From contig JAJHZJ010000028.1 in assembly GCA_023548195.1 (NCBI GenBank), positions 3,173,001 to 3,237,000 on the forward strand: 64,000 nt of DNA, in the 5' to 3' direction. Source of the stretch: Bettongia penicillata ogilbyi. Lineage: Eukaryota; Chordata; Mammalia; Diprotodontia; Potoroidae. Made by a program: the position numbers and the translations under genes. The stretch's first letter is position 1; every line of letters starts with the position of its first letter. Of this stretch, positions 22,795 to 31,581 are shown one piece after another. The notes below the pieces were generated by a model, which saw only the letters and a program-made list of their open reading frames with translations, did no database searches and was not told the origin of the DNA.

Positions 22795-23290
22795 AGATAG
22801 ATAGCTAGATAGATATAGCATTTATTAGGCATTTTCTATGTATCAGACACTGTGCTAAGTTCTGGTGATAGAATTACAAGCAATTATAACTATCTCTGCT
22901 TTCAAAAATTATACATTCTAATGGGGAGGATGGAAAAAAAAGGATAAAGGAAATAAAGGGAGCTGGAAGTGGGGGGAGGGGCATGGGCTTAGTGTTCTAA
23001 TGGTGAGACTCAGGTTGCTGAAGTAGGAGGGGAAAGGGCAACCTGGAGGGTAAATAGTGTAAGGGAAATGAGAATGATGGTCAAAATGTAAGCAACATGG
23101 TGAGATGTCCTGGAAGTGGTATGGAAGAAGGCTTGGTCTGGGGCAATATAAGGGGAAAGCTCTCCTATCAAAGGAGATGAACTCATGGCTGGCCTTCAAT
23201 ACTATGGGGTTGAAGGTAAGAATGATTGTTGGAATACAGAAAGCCATTTTAGAAGCAATCCTAACATCACCCATTTTGGAAGCAGAGTCA
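22795..23290 (+). repeat. Ancient dispersed repeat, unclassified
   Basis: 'agcatttattaggcattttc', 'cagacactgtgctaagttct' and a following GGA-rich stretch also occur, more decayed, at 24845-25130. The open frames on either strand are not credible genes. Confidence 0.45.
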
Positions 23291-23319
23291 ATCCTAAAGC
23301 TATCATCAACATTTCAGAA

Positions 23320-23900
23320 TATCCTTTTTAAGAATTTTAAATTATATATTTTTTTAATCAGCAAAAATCCATCTTCTCTCCCCTTCCATTTCTTCTTCCC
23401 CTACATTGAGAACAAAAGAAAAATAAAACCTGTTATAAACATGTTTACTCAAGCAAAACAATTTTCTGCATTGTCCATGTCAAAATATACATATACGTAT
23501 TTGCATATATGTATGTCTCATTCCACATTCCAAGTCCTTTTGCTTTTCTGTCAGGAAGTAGGTAGCATGTTTCATCATTAGTCTTCTGGAATTGTGGCTC
23601 AACATTAACACTGATAAATTCCTAATTTTTTCAAAGGTGTTTGTTTTTATCATATTGTTGTCATTTTATATAAATTGTTCTCTTGGTTCTGTTCACTTAA
23701 CTCTGCATCAGTTGATACAAATCTTCCCAGGTTTCTCAGAAACCAACCCCTTCAATGTTTATTATAGCAAAACACATTTCTATATTGTAACTTGTTTCAT
23801 CATTGTCCAGTTTATGGGTACTGCTTCTGATTCCCATTCATTACCATCTCAAAAAAAGCTAGAAATATTTTGCACATCCTTAATTTGTTTTGCTTATGAC
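23320..23900 (-). mobile_element. L1-like LINE 3' region, antisense
   Basis: 'gtttactcaagcaaaacaat', 'ttctgcattgtccatgtcaa' and 'cttctggaattgtggctcaa' match the family at 40090-40470 and 47640-47870. Confidence 0.6.
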
Positions 23901-24844
23901 TAATACTTCTCTTAAGGTACCTTCTCTACCCTTCTCCTTTTTTCCTTTCTATTTTCACATTAAATAAAATGTGTTACTTGTATAGAATATCTTTTAACAG
24001 ATATCATTTGGACACACAATTCTTGTGTGAGGGTTTTCTCTTCCCTCAAGCAGAAACTGATACAACATATCCAGACTTATTTGGAAAGGCCTTTCTGGCA
24101 CAAGTGGGAATAAAGTGAATAATAGAAACATATCAAGTATCCTAATTTTAAAACTTGTAAACCTCACACAAGGGGTAATCTTGTATATGGAATGGGCAAG
24201 TTGAGTGGAAGTCCCCTGGAGTACAGAAATTTCCAGAAAAGGGCATAGAGTATTAGGCAGGAAAAAGTGGGCACATCTAGTGTTCTGAGCAGAAATAGTA
24301 TGTCACAAGTGAGACATAGGTCTCAATTTCAAAGAACTGGAGCATCATGGGCCCCTCTATCACAATTTCCATTTCCTCCAGAATTTCTGGATTTTATGTG
24401 ATGAAAAGACTATTTCCATCCTAAGTTTCTTCCCTATGCTTTCCAAATTTTTGAAATTTTACATCTCTCTAGAAGCAAGTAGTTAAGGGAATATTTGGCA
24501 AAACAAATCTGTTTTGTTTTTTCTTAAATAACTCACTAGTGAAAATTCCATTTTTTGATTCAATAATACCTTGATTTCCAAATTAATGTGTTCCACAAAT
24601 CCTCTAAAATTGAATCATTTGTTACTTTCCTAAATAGTAAGTTCTTTAAAGTCATAACAAAATATAACAACTCTATGAAAAACCCCAAACCCCCTCCTTA
24701 AGAAGTTGAGGGATAATGCAAAGGACAAAAGAGACCACATAAAGTAAGTAAACATGGTCTTTATCTCCTGGGCCCATCATTATTTATATTATTTTCAATA
24801 TTGTATTATTTTAATTATTTATATCAATTTTCCACGCCTCATTA
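23901..24844. other. Intergenic DNA without recognisable repeats
   Basis: Nearly 950 bp of AT-rich sequence in which I see no gene, RNA or mobile element. Confidence 0.35.
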
Positions 24845-25130
24845 GTATTTAGTCAGTAAACATTTACTAAGTATCTACAACGTACCAGGCACTGAAGACA
24901 CAAATACAAAAGAGACAGACCTTGTCTGCAAGGATCTTACACTCCACTAGGAGAAGACACAAAAGGAATGTGAAAAGGGTGAAGGGAGGAGCTAAGGTAC
25001 CCAATGCAAGGACATGATGGAGAAATCTAAAGGAGTGCAGCAGCTGAGAAATGAAGTGGCTGACCTTCAACAGAGATTCCAGGACTAATTTTTCCCTCAG
25101 ATATTCCAATCCAAGGAGCAGACTGGGATG
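24845..25130 (+). repeat. Ancient dispersed repeat, unclassified
   Basis: 'tcagtaaacatttactaagt', 'accaggcactgaagacacaa' and 'aaggatcttacactccac' parallel the copy at 22795. Confidence 0.45.
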
Positions 25131-25421
25131 TGACTATCAATGCTGATTCAATCTTGGAGTATTCTCTTCTCTTGGTCTTACATAAGATCAATTAAAAACC
25201 CAAAGGGGGGATTTTTGTTTTAAATGAATCTACAGACCGTCAAATGAAAGCAACATTTAAAAAAAAAGATACAAACAAAAGCATCTTGGTAAAAAGTTAA
25301 TGCTAATAAACAATTTTAGAGAATTATAATCGTATATATTACCCTCTCAGATGTAGTAAATAAAATATCACCCTCAGAGGCGCAAAACTTGGGTTCAGAT
25401 CTTGCTTTAAAAACGCACTGG

Positions 25422-25575
25422 TAAGGTTAGTTAGGTGGCTAGGTGGATAGAGCACCCACCCTGGAGTCAGGAGGACCTGAGTTCAAATAGAACCTCAGAC
25501 ACTTACTAACTCTGTGACCCTGGGCAAGTCACTTAACTCTGATTGCCTAAAAAACAAAAATAAAAACAATAAATC
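25422..25575 (+). mobile_element. Marsupial SINE, 3'-shortened, sense
   Basis: 'ggtggctaggtggatagagc', 'ctggagtcaggaggacctga', 'ctgtgaccctgggcaagtca', then an early A-rich tail (AAAAACAAAAATAAAAA). The usual 'aaatggggtc' segment is missing. Confidence 0.85.
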
Positions 25576-27090
25576 ACATACACATATTGCTGGCTGATCC
25601 CTGACAAGTTACAACCACACAGTGCTCCAGGGAACCTTGTAACTCTTTAAGTTCTAGAAGAGACATGAATCTTCATTTAAAGAAGGTGCTCCCCACATCA
25701 GTGAGAACGTTTGGATAGGTAAATGAAGAGACACACACACACAAAAGCTACGCCCTAACTCCGCTCCCTCATATGTAAAATTGATTGGATCAGATGAATT
25801 CTAAGGGCCCTTCTAATTATTTATCACGAACATATATGTTTTAAAAGGTTTCTAAAAAGTTGCTAAAGTACAGTTGAAGACGATGATTGAAATAGTGTCT
25901 GAAAATGAGCAAGGGCTGCCCTGGGACAGAGCTGCTACTCTACACTAATTCTTTGCAAGTGACAAATGACTGATTTTTTAAGAAAGATATCAGATTTAAA
26001 TCTGGCTACCTGTTTACTTTGGCTATTGGATCAATTGAACGAGGAATTATTGGTTGACTTCTGTATAATGTGGAAAAGATTTAAATCAGCATTTACATAG
26101 AATGTTAGGGTTTGAAAAGTCTTTACATGTGATACCTCATTAAATTTACCTTTGGATATATTTGCACATTTCTTCTTACCTATCCTGCAATTTAAATCTT
26201 AGATTTAAACTTTAGATTTAGACTGATTTTTAAATATTTTAATGCTGTAAACCTACATGGTTCTAGGTTTATATTAATTAGAGTTTAATAGCTAAAATAG
26301 GTTAAACTGTTTAACGGTTTAAACAGTTAAAAAAAAATCAAAAGAAAAAAAACCATTTCCCACACCTCATGAGTAATCTCACTTACTAGCACCTCTCTGG
26401 CTTTGCACATTATTGTTTTTCTGATCAGAAATGCCACCTCTACCTTAATACAATTTAATCCAACAAGTGGCACCTACTATGTTCGAGGCACTATATAATA
26501 CCTGTCTGTCCTTCATGGATGAATTTAATTCCTTCATCCATGAAGCCTTCCCACACTACTCAGTCCCAAAGTGATTTATCATTTATCAACTTATAGCCCT
26601 TATGGTTTTTATCAACATCTCAGATACAAAAATAAGCATTCTGGTGTTTTCATGTCCTCTGGTTTCATTTTAGAAACACATGGTCAAATTTCCAGTGAAT
26701 AATTTATTATCTCTGAATAGTTCTTAAATTGTTATATGACTCATTTTTAACTCTTTATGCTACTTCTCCCCAATTATATTTCAAGTTTGTTGGCAAGAAC
26801 TAATCTTATACTTTAAAATTAACATCTTCCACAACTGGTACAATTCTTTGCACAAAGTAGGGGTTCAATAGATATACAGGGAACAAAATGTTATAGAATG
26901 TCTATGCCTGACAGTTCTCCCCCATGCCTAGCCCTAGTTGTTTCCATGTAGACTGTTGATTGAATCTATAAGAAGAAAAAATGTCAGACCAACTCCTATG
27001 AGATCCTTGTTTGATATGAACCTTTAAACTGTTTGAGAAAGTGTGGTATTTCTGGATAATATTTGAAATGGGAGGCCTGATGTTATAATT
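25576..27090. other. Intergenic DNA, mostly unassigned
   Basis: It contains a MIR-like fragment near 25745-25830 ('tcatatgtaaaattgattgg') and a perfect 13-bp hairpin at 26511-26545. Otherwise it is AT-rich with no recognised gene. Confidence 0.35.
26511..26545. repeat. Perfect 13-bp inverted repeat with 9-nt loop
   Basis: CTTCATGGATGAA (26511-26523) is the exact reverse complement of TTCATCCATGAAG (26533-26545). Confidence 0.9.
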
Positions 27091-27094
27091 TTTT

Positions 27095-27410
27095 GCATCT
27101 TTTTTAAGAATCAGAATGGATCATTTTATAGATGAAGAAACTACAATCTAGAGAGATGAAGGGAAATCTTATTTAAGATCACACAGTTTATTTAGTGGTA
27201 GACTTGAGGCAAAGAACTCATGTCGTAGGACCATAGATCTAAAGTTAGAGATGATCTTTGAAGTCACTGAGTTCAGACCTTCACTAACAGATGAGGAACT
27301 TCAGACACAGCAACTTGTTGATGGTCATACAACTAGTGTCAAAGCAGAATCTGAACCCCAGTTCTCCCTGACTCCAGATCCAGTGCTTTATAAGCTAGGC
27401 TAGGCTCATC
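27095..27410 (-). mobile_element. Two tandem MIR-like SINE fragments, antisense
   Basis: The first is 'ttttatagatgaagaaacta' to 'cacagttta'. The second begins near 27235 with 'catagatctaaagttagaga' and ends 'ctccagatccagtgcttta'. Confidence 0.65.
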
Positions 27411-27529
27411 CATCAGATTTTAGTTATTCAATAGTTGTTCTCAGATTTATTTCCCATAGTGAACTGTAATGGTAATTTAAATGGGAAGATCTTTCCCATT
27501 CATTAATCTGCTTAAATCACATGGAAGCC

Positions 27530-27830
27530 TAAGTCACATGTGGTGGGAGGTGCTTGCAGAATGGGTGGAACAGAAGTGGGAGGATGTAGGCAGGCAGGCA
27601 TAGCCATAGTGTTTGCTTGTAGGAAGGCCCAGGCAGAGAGAGGGGAAGGCTTGGGAATGGCTTTATCCCCTGCCATGCTAATATGTATTGACTTCTTGGT
27701 TACTATGATGGATTTGGCTTTCTGGTGTCTGAATAAATGTTTTTCTTCTGACTTCTATATTAAACTTTGTGATTCAGAACTAAGTTGGCATTTTCGTAGT
27801 GGCCCTTGATGCTGTGAATATTGCCTGGGT
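27530..27830 (+). repeat. Possible solitary LTR or LTR-like repeat with AATAAA
   Basis: A GGGAGG/GGCAGG-rich stretch is followed by 'ggtgtctgaataaatgtttt', 'cttctgacttctatattaaa' and 'gctgtgaatattgcctgggt'. This is the layout of a retroviral-type LTR around its polyadenylation signal. The overlapping 89-codon frame is not convincing as a gene. Confidence 0.3.
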
Positions 27831-28417
27831 GATACAAGAACATAGTGAAATATTACTTGTGTAATTGGTTTAGGGCCAAACCTTCATTGTGCTCACATCT
27901 GTAAGGTTTCTATAGTAAAAGGCAGTGCAACTTAATGCCACCTGACTACCTATTTCCCCCTCTAAATGTAGAGAACATCACCCAACCTAAGTGCTGGGGG
28001 AAAGAGGAAAGGGAGAAGGGTGATGGCTATGGACTGAGGACCAGATTATAGTCATATTCCTCTTAGGTGAGGGGGAAGAAAATAGTGGATTTCTCAACAG
28101 CATACCAATGGGAAGTTGAGGTCCTCTTCAGGATGAGCCTATGCCTTAGATACTAATGAATAACAGGATGGGAAGGTACCTCTGAGGCCAACTAAAGTCT
28201 AGCTTCTAACTGGAAAAGAATCTACTCTAGAACAATCCCAGATAAGTGATCATTGGGCTCCTAACTGAAGGCCTTTAGTGGAAGAAACCCACAGCCTTTG
28301 GAGGCAGCCCATACCCCTTTTGGTTAACTATAATTGTTAGTCTTTCCTCTAACGTACTCTAAATTTGCCTTTAGTTTTCCTGGCTTTTTTCAAGATTCAG
28401 CTCAAATCAGAACTATT
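27831..28417. other. Intergenic DNA, nothing recognised
   Basis: No gene or repeat signature was identified. Confidence 0.3.
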
Positions 28418-28657
28418 GAGATAGCATAGAAAACAGAACCAAAACAGACCCTGGAATCCAGAAGAGCAGAGTTCAAATGTGGCTCCAGATACTTCTTAGC
28501 TGTGTGACCCTGGGGAAGTCATTAACCTTTGCCTCAGTTTCCTCATAAAATGGGGATGATAATAGCACTTACTTCCCAGGATTGGTGTAAAGATCAAATA
28601 AGATTTTGTAAAGTCTTTGTAAATCTTAAATCACTATATAGATCCTAGCTATTAAAT
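28418..28657 (+). mobile_element. MIR/CORE-like SINE, sense
   Basis: 'ctggaatccagaagagcaga', 'tagctgtgtgaccctgggga', 'tgataatagcacttacttcc' and 'aatcactatatagatcctag'. Confidence 0.8.
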
Positions 28658-28659
28658 CC

Positions 28660-29130
28660 TACACTAATGCAGGAAGTTTTTCTGGACTCCTCAGTTATAT
28701 ACCTAGTTATTTTTATGGTGTCACCTCTTCCCCCATTAGAATGTATACTTCTTGAGGGTAGGAACTTTCTTTTTGCACAGTGCCTGTAAGTACCGTTTTT
28801 TTTTTTTTTTTAAAGACTATGTCTTTCTACATGGTGCAATCTAGAAGCTCAGAGTTCACTCATGAGCCCAATTGCATTACTTATTGGCATGAAAGCTTTG
28901 ACCAGTTCCATTTTTGACCTGAACTGGTTCTCTCCTCCTCACACAGCCTCCCCTTTCCCCTCTATCTCACTGGTGCTAGATTCAAACTACCTAGCCCTAC
29001 TGTAGCTCAGAACTCTGGAGTTCAAGTGATCTTCCAGCCTCAATTTCCTATGTCAGCCAAGATTGAAGGCATGTGCTAGGAGACCAGGCACATAAGTGCT
29101 TAATAAATAAATAATGAATAAACAATAAAT
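28660..29130 (+). mobile_element. L2 3' end, split by a 7SL pseudogene
   Basis: The left part runs to 'gcacagtgcctgtaagtacc' at 28794. The right part resumes with 'ataagtgcttaataaataaa'. Together they rebuild the L2 3' terminus. Confidence 0.65.
28796..29089 (-). pseudogene. 7SL (SRP) RNA processed pseudogene with poly(A) tail
   Basis: The reverse complement of 28813-29089 aligns end to end with signal-recognition-particle RNA. The 5' domain gives antisense 'agttcaagtgatcttccagc'; the central domain gives 'tttgaccagttccatttttg' followed by 'acctgaactggttctctcct'; the 3' domain ends near 28813. The copy is about 277 nt against roughly 300, with an apparent deletion in the middle and many substitutions. 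A run of 17 T on the + strand (28796-28812) is its poly(A) tail, so it arose by LINE-driven retrotransposition. Target-site duplications are weak (TAAGTACC against TAAGTGCT). Marsupials lack Alu, so 7SL is the better reading. Divergence argues against function. Confidence 0.8.
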
Positions 29131-29139
29131 ATTGTTGAT

Positions 29140-29240
29140 TGCTTAGCCTGTAGTCACACTGGTGGTCAAGCGTCAAAGGTGGGAGGTGTACCCAGGCCCA
29201 CTGAGTCTACCGTTAGGGCTCTTTCCACTACAGCACACAG
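29140..29240 (-). mobile_element. MIR-like fragment, antisense
   Basis: 'gggaggtgtacccaggccca', then 'tagggctctttccactacag', is a MIR antisense head. Confidence 0.45.
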
Positions 29241-29245
29241 CAGCT

Positions 29246-29486
29246 ATGGGGCAGCTAGGTGGCTAAGTGGATTGAGTACTGGACCTGGAGTAAGGAGGAC
29301 CTCAGTTCAAATTCAGCTTCAGATACTTTGCTAACTGGGTGACTTTGAGCAAATCATGTAACCCTGTTGGCCTCAATTTCCTCATCTGCAAAATCAGCTG
29401 GAGAAGGAAATGACAAACCACTCCAGTATCTTTGCCAAGAAAACCCTAAATGGGGTCATGAAAGAGTTGGACATGACTGAACAATG
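29246..29486 (+). mobile_element. Marsupial SINE, sense
   Basis: Head 'ggggcagctaggtggctaag' to tail 'gagttggacatgactgaaca'. CAGCAGCT flanks both ends (29238-29245 and 29487-29494) and may be a short target-site duplication. Confidence 0.85.
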
Positions 29487-29499
29487 CAGCAGCTGTAGT

Positions 29500-29890
29500 T
29501 GAATACTGTTGCTCTGTAAGAAATGAAAGTGATGAATTCAGAGAAATATGGGAAGCCTTGTATGAACTTTAATGCAGTGATGTAAGGGGATGCATAAAAA
29601 TGATATACCTAACTACAACAACATAAAAATTAAGAATAGCAAACAAAACCAAATGTTATGTAGTTACGATTAGCTACGACAGAAAAAAATATATCTTCCT
29701 TCTTTCATTGAAAGAATCATATTGTACATGATCATATTAGACACTTTCCATGTGTACTGGATGGTTTTATTAAATTTTTTAAAAAAATTTCCTCACAAGG
29801 GAAGATTTGCTAGGATTGGGTGGGGATGCAGGGAGAGAAAGTATTTTTGTAAAAGATTACTTTGTAAGAGTCATCACTAAAACTATAAAA
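29500..29890 (+). mobile_element. L1-like 3' region, sense
   Basis: 'gaatactgttgctctgtaag' opens it and a GGGAGAGAAAG block follows near 29830. It is the same family as 1562-2255. An AT-rich repeat (29890-29965) follows. Confidence 0.6.
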
Positions 29891-29965
29891 CTATATATCT
29901 ATATATAATGTTACATTATATATATATAAACATTACATTAACATACATAAATTATATATATATAT
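29890..29965. repeat. (TA)n-rich low-complexity tract
   Basis: Three blocks of alternating T and A interrupted by 'aacattacattaacatacat'. Confidence 0.9.
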
Positions 29966-29969
29966 ATGA

Positions 29970-30335
29970 AACAATAAGCGCTAACATTTATGTAGTGCTA
30001 ACTATGTGCCAGGGACTATGCTAAATGCTTTGCAAATATTATCTCATTTGACCCTTACAACAACCCTGAGAGATAGGTGCCATTATTAGACCCATTTTGT
30101 TGCAGTTGGTCTGACTCTATGACTCCACTTAGGGTTTTCTTGGCAAAAAGACTGGAGTGGTTCATCATTTCCTTCACTAGCTCATTTTACAGATGAGGAA
30201 ACTGAGGCAAACAGGTTTAAGTGACTTGCTCAGGGTCACACAGCTAGTATAAATGTCTGAGGCTGGATTTGAACTCATTAAGATGAATCTTCCTGACTCT
30301 AGGCCCAGCACTCTTCTCATCTAGCTGCCTCTATT
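29970..30335 (-). mobile_element. Composite MIR-like and marsupial SINE, antisense
   Basis: A MIR-type segment ('ctatgtgccagggactatgc', 'attatctcatttgaccctta') joins at about 30105 to an antisense marsupial SINE ('ttgcagttggtctgactcta' to 'atctagctgcctc'). Confidence 0.75.
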
Positions 30336-30924
30336 TTACCCCTCAATCTCAAGAAGCCATTTAAATCTTTTTGATTGATAGCTTCTATTTGGATGTCACC
30401 TACAGTTTTCACATATCCCCCTCCCAGAGTGCTATCCTTCATGATAAATTCTATAAAACTAACCAACGCACCAAAAGTCCCATGTTATATGCCTGGTACA
30501 TAGTATAAACGTCTAATGATTTTCACCTCCCTTCTTTGGGGTCAAGCTTGGTCCTATTCCTCAGCATTGTTTCCATCCATTTTCCTTTGTGTTGTTTACA
30601 TAGACGTTGCTACCTAATCTCTCTGAAAGTCAGTTTCCTCATCTATGAAATAAAAAGTGTCAGGTTCCATAAAAATCTGGTTTCAGGGGCCAAAAAAATA
30701 AATTCATCTTCATTTCAATTATATTATATAAAACCGTTATTCGGAGAATGGGTCTATAGGCTTCATTCACCACAGGACCAAAAAAAGAAGAAGGTTTGGC
30801 GAACGCTCCTCCCTTTAGTTACTATGTTACCTTGGGCGAGTCACTTTCCCTTCTCAGTTTCCTCCCCGCAAAGTGAGGGGAGGGCTAGGTGGTCAGACTC
30901 TAACGAGGACTGATCTCGGACTAG
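30336..30924. other. Promoter-proximal upstream DNA with MIR remnants
   Basis: Fragments 'tcagtttcctcatctatgaa' (about 30630) and 'ccttgggcgagtcactttcc' (30830) are MIR-like, sense. The second ends where CpG-rich DNA begins. A 125-codon frame at 30536 spans these remnants and is not a gene. Confidence 0.5.
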
Positions 30925-31012
30925 CCCGACCGAGTCTCCCTGGCCTGGAGAGCGCGGGAGGCGGCCCGGAAGCGTGAGCACGTCGGGCCCACGGCCCGCC
31001 ACGAAGTGACTG

Positions 31013-31020
31013 CCACGTCA
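31013..31020 (-). promoter_or_regulatory. UPRE-type octamer TGACGTGG (XBP1/ATF6-like site)
   Basis: The + strand reads CCACGTCA, so the minus strand reads TGACGTGG, an exact match to the unfolded-protein-response element TGACGTG(G/A). It lies about 530 bp upstream of the UBE2J1 ATG at the proximal edge of the CpG island. UBE2J1 acts in ERAD, so an XBP1 site here is biologically sensible. That it is used is inference. Confidence 0.5.
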
Positions 31021-31072
31021 GGATAACTTCACAAACCGAGCGCGGGGCAGGGAGCGCGACACCCGGCCCCGC

Positions 31073-31077
31073 ATTGG
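31073..31077 (-). promoter_or_regulatory. Inverted CCAAT box (ATTGG)
   Basis: ATTGG in a GC-rich promoter, about 475 bp upstream of the ATG and 53 bp from the UPRE-type octamer. NF-Y sites commonly accompany ER-stress elements. A five-base motif alone is weak evidence. Confidence 0.3.
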
Positions 31078-31193
31078 GGGCGACGCGGACGGCCGGGCGC
31101 GGCGGCGAGAGAACGGAAGCTCAGGCCGCGGCCCCTCTCCCGGCTCTCCAAGCCTGCGACGGCCCGCGCGGGGGCGGCCTCCAGGCCGGGGCC

Positions 31194-31206
31194 GGGCGGG
31201 GCGGAG
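31194..31206 (+). promoter_or_regulatory. GC box cluster (Sp1/KLF-type)
   Basis: The run GGGCGGGGCGGAG contains two overlapping GGGCGG cores in the promoter CpG island. Confidence 0.45.
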
Positions 31207-31418
31207 AGGCAGGGCGGGACACTAGCCGGGCGGGCCCGGCGCGGACAGCGAGGCGGGACCCCAGGAGGCGGGTCGGAAGGAGGCGGCGGCGGCGCGCGGA
31301 AGAAGGCGGAGGCGGCGGCGGCGCGGCGGGCGGAGCGCTGGCAGGGAGGCGGAGCCACAGTCACGGCCGCCGTCGCCGCCGCCAGCGCTGCGTATCCCTG
31401 GCGCTCGCTTGGGCCGCC

Positions 31419-31428
31419 GGGGGCGGGG
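31419..31428 (+). promoter_or_regulatory. GC box GGGGGCGGGG
   Basis: A consensus-like Sp1/KLF core about 125 bp upstream of the UBE2J1 ATG, probably near or within the 5' UTR. Confidence 0.4.
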
Positions 31429-31550
31429 ACTGGGGGACGCGGCTTCCCCAGCTCAGGAAATCCCCGGGGCTGGAGCTGGGGCCACCAGCCCGTCGCGGAG
31501 CGGGGGAGCAGGAGGCGGTGGCGGGGCCGGAGCGGGGCGGCAAAGCCACC

Positions 31551-31581
31551 ATGGAGACCCGCTACAACCTCAAGAGCCCAG
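31551..31581 (+). CDS. UBE2J1: UBE2J1 coding exon 1 (start codon)
   Basis: The exon encodes METRYNLKSP plus the first base of Ala11 and ends in phase 1 at a GTAGAG donor. The start sits in GCCACCATGG, a perfect Kozak context. It is the first ATG on the + strand after about 30925, so start choice is not in doubt. The 5' UTR lies in the CpG island; its true 5' end cannot be read from sequence. Intron 1 is 12,617 bp. Confidence 0.96.

Noticed and set aside
23105..23581. 158-codon + strand open frame
   Set aside because: It spans an unclassified repeat and an antisense L1-like fragment, so it cannot be one ancestral gene.
28796..29089. Alu element
   Set aside because: The match extends through the central domain of 7SL RNA that Alu lacks, and other repeats show a marsupial, so it is a 7SL pseudogene.
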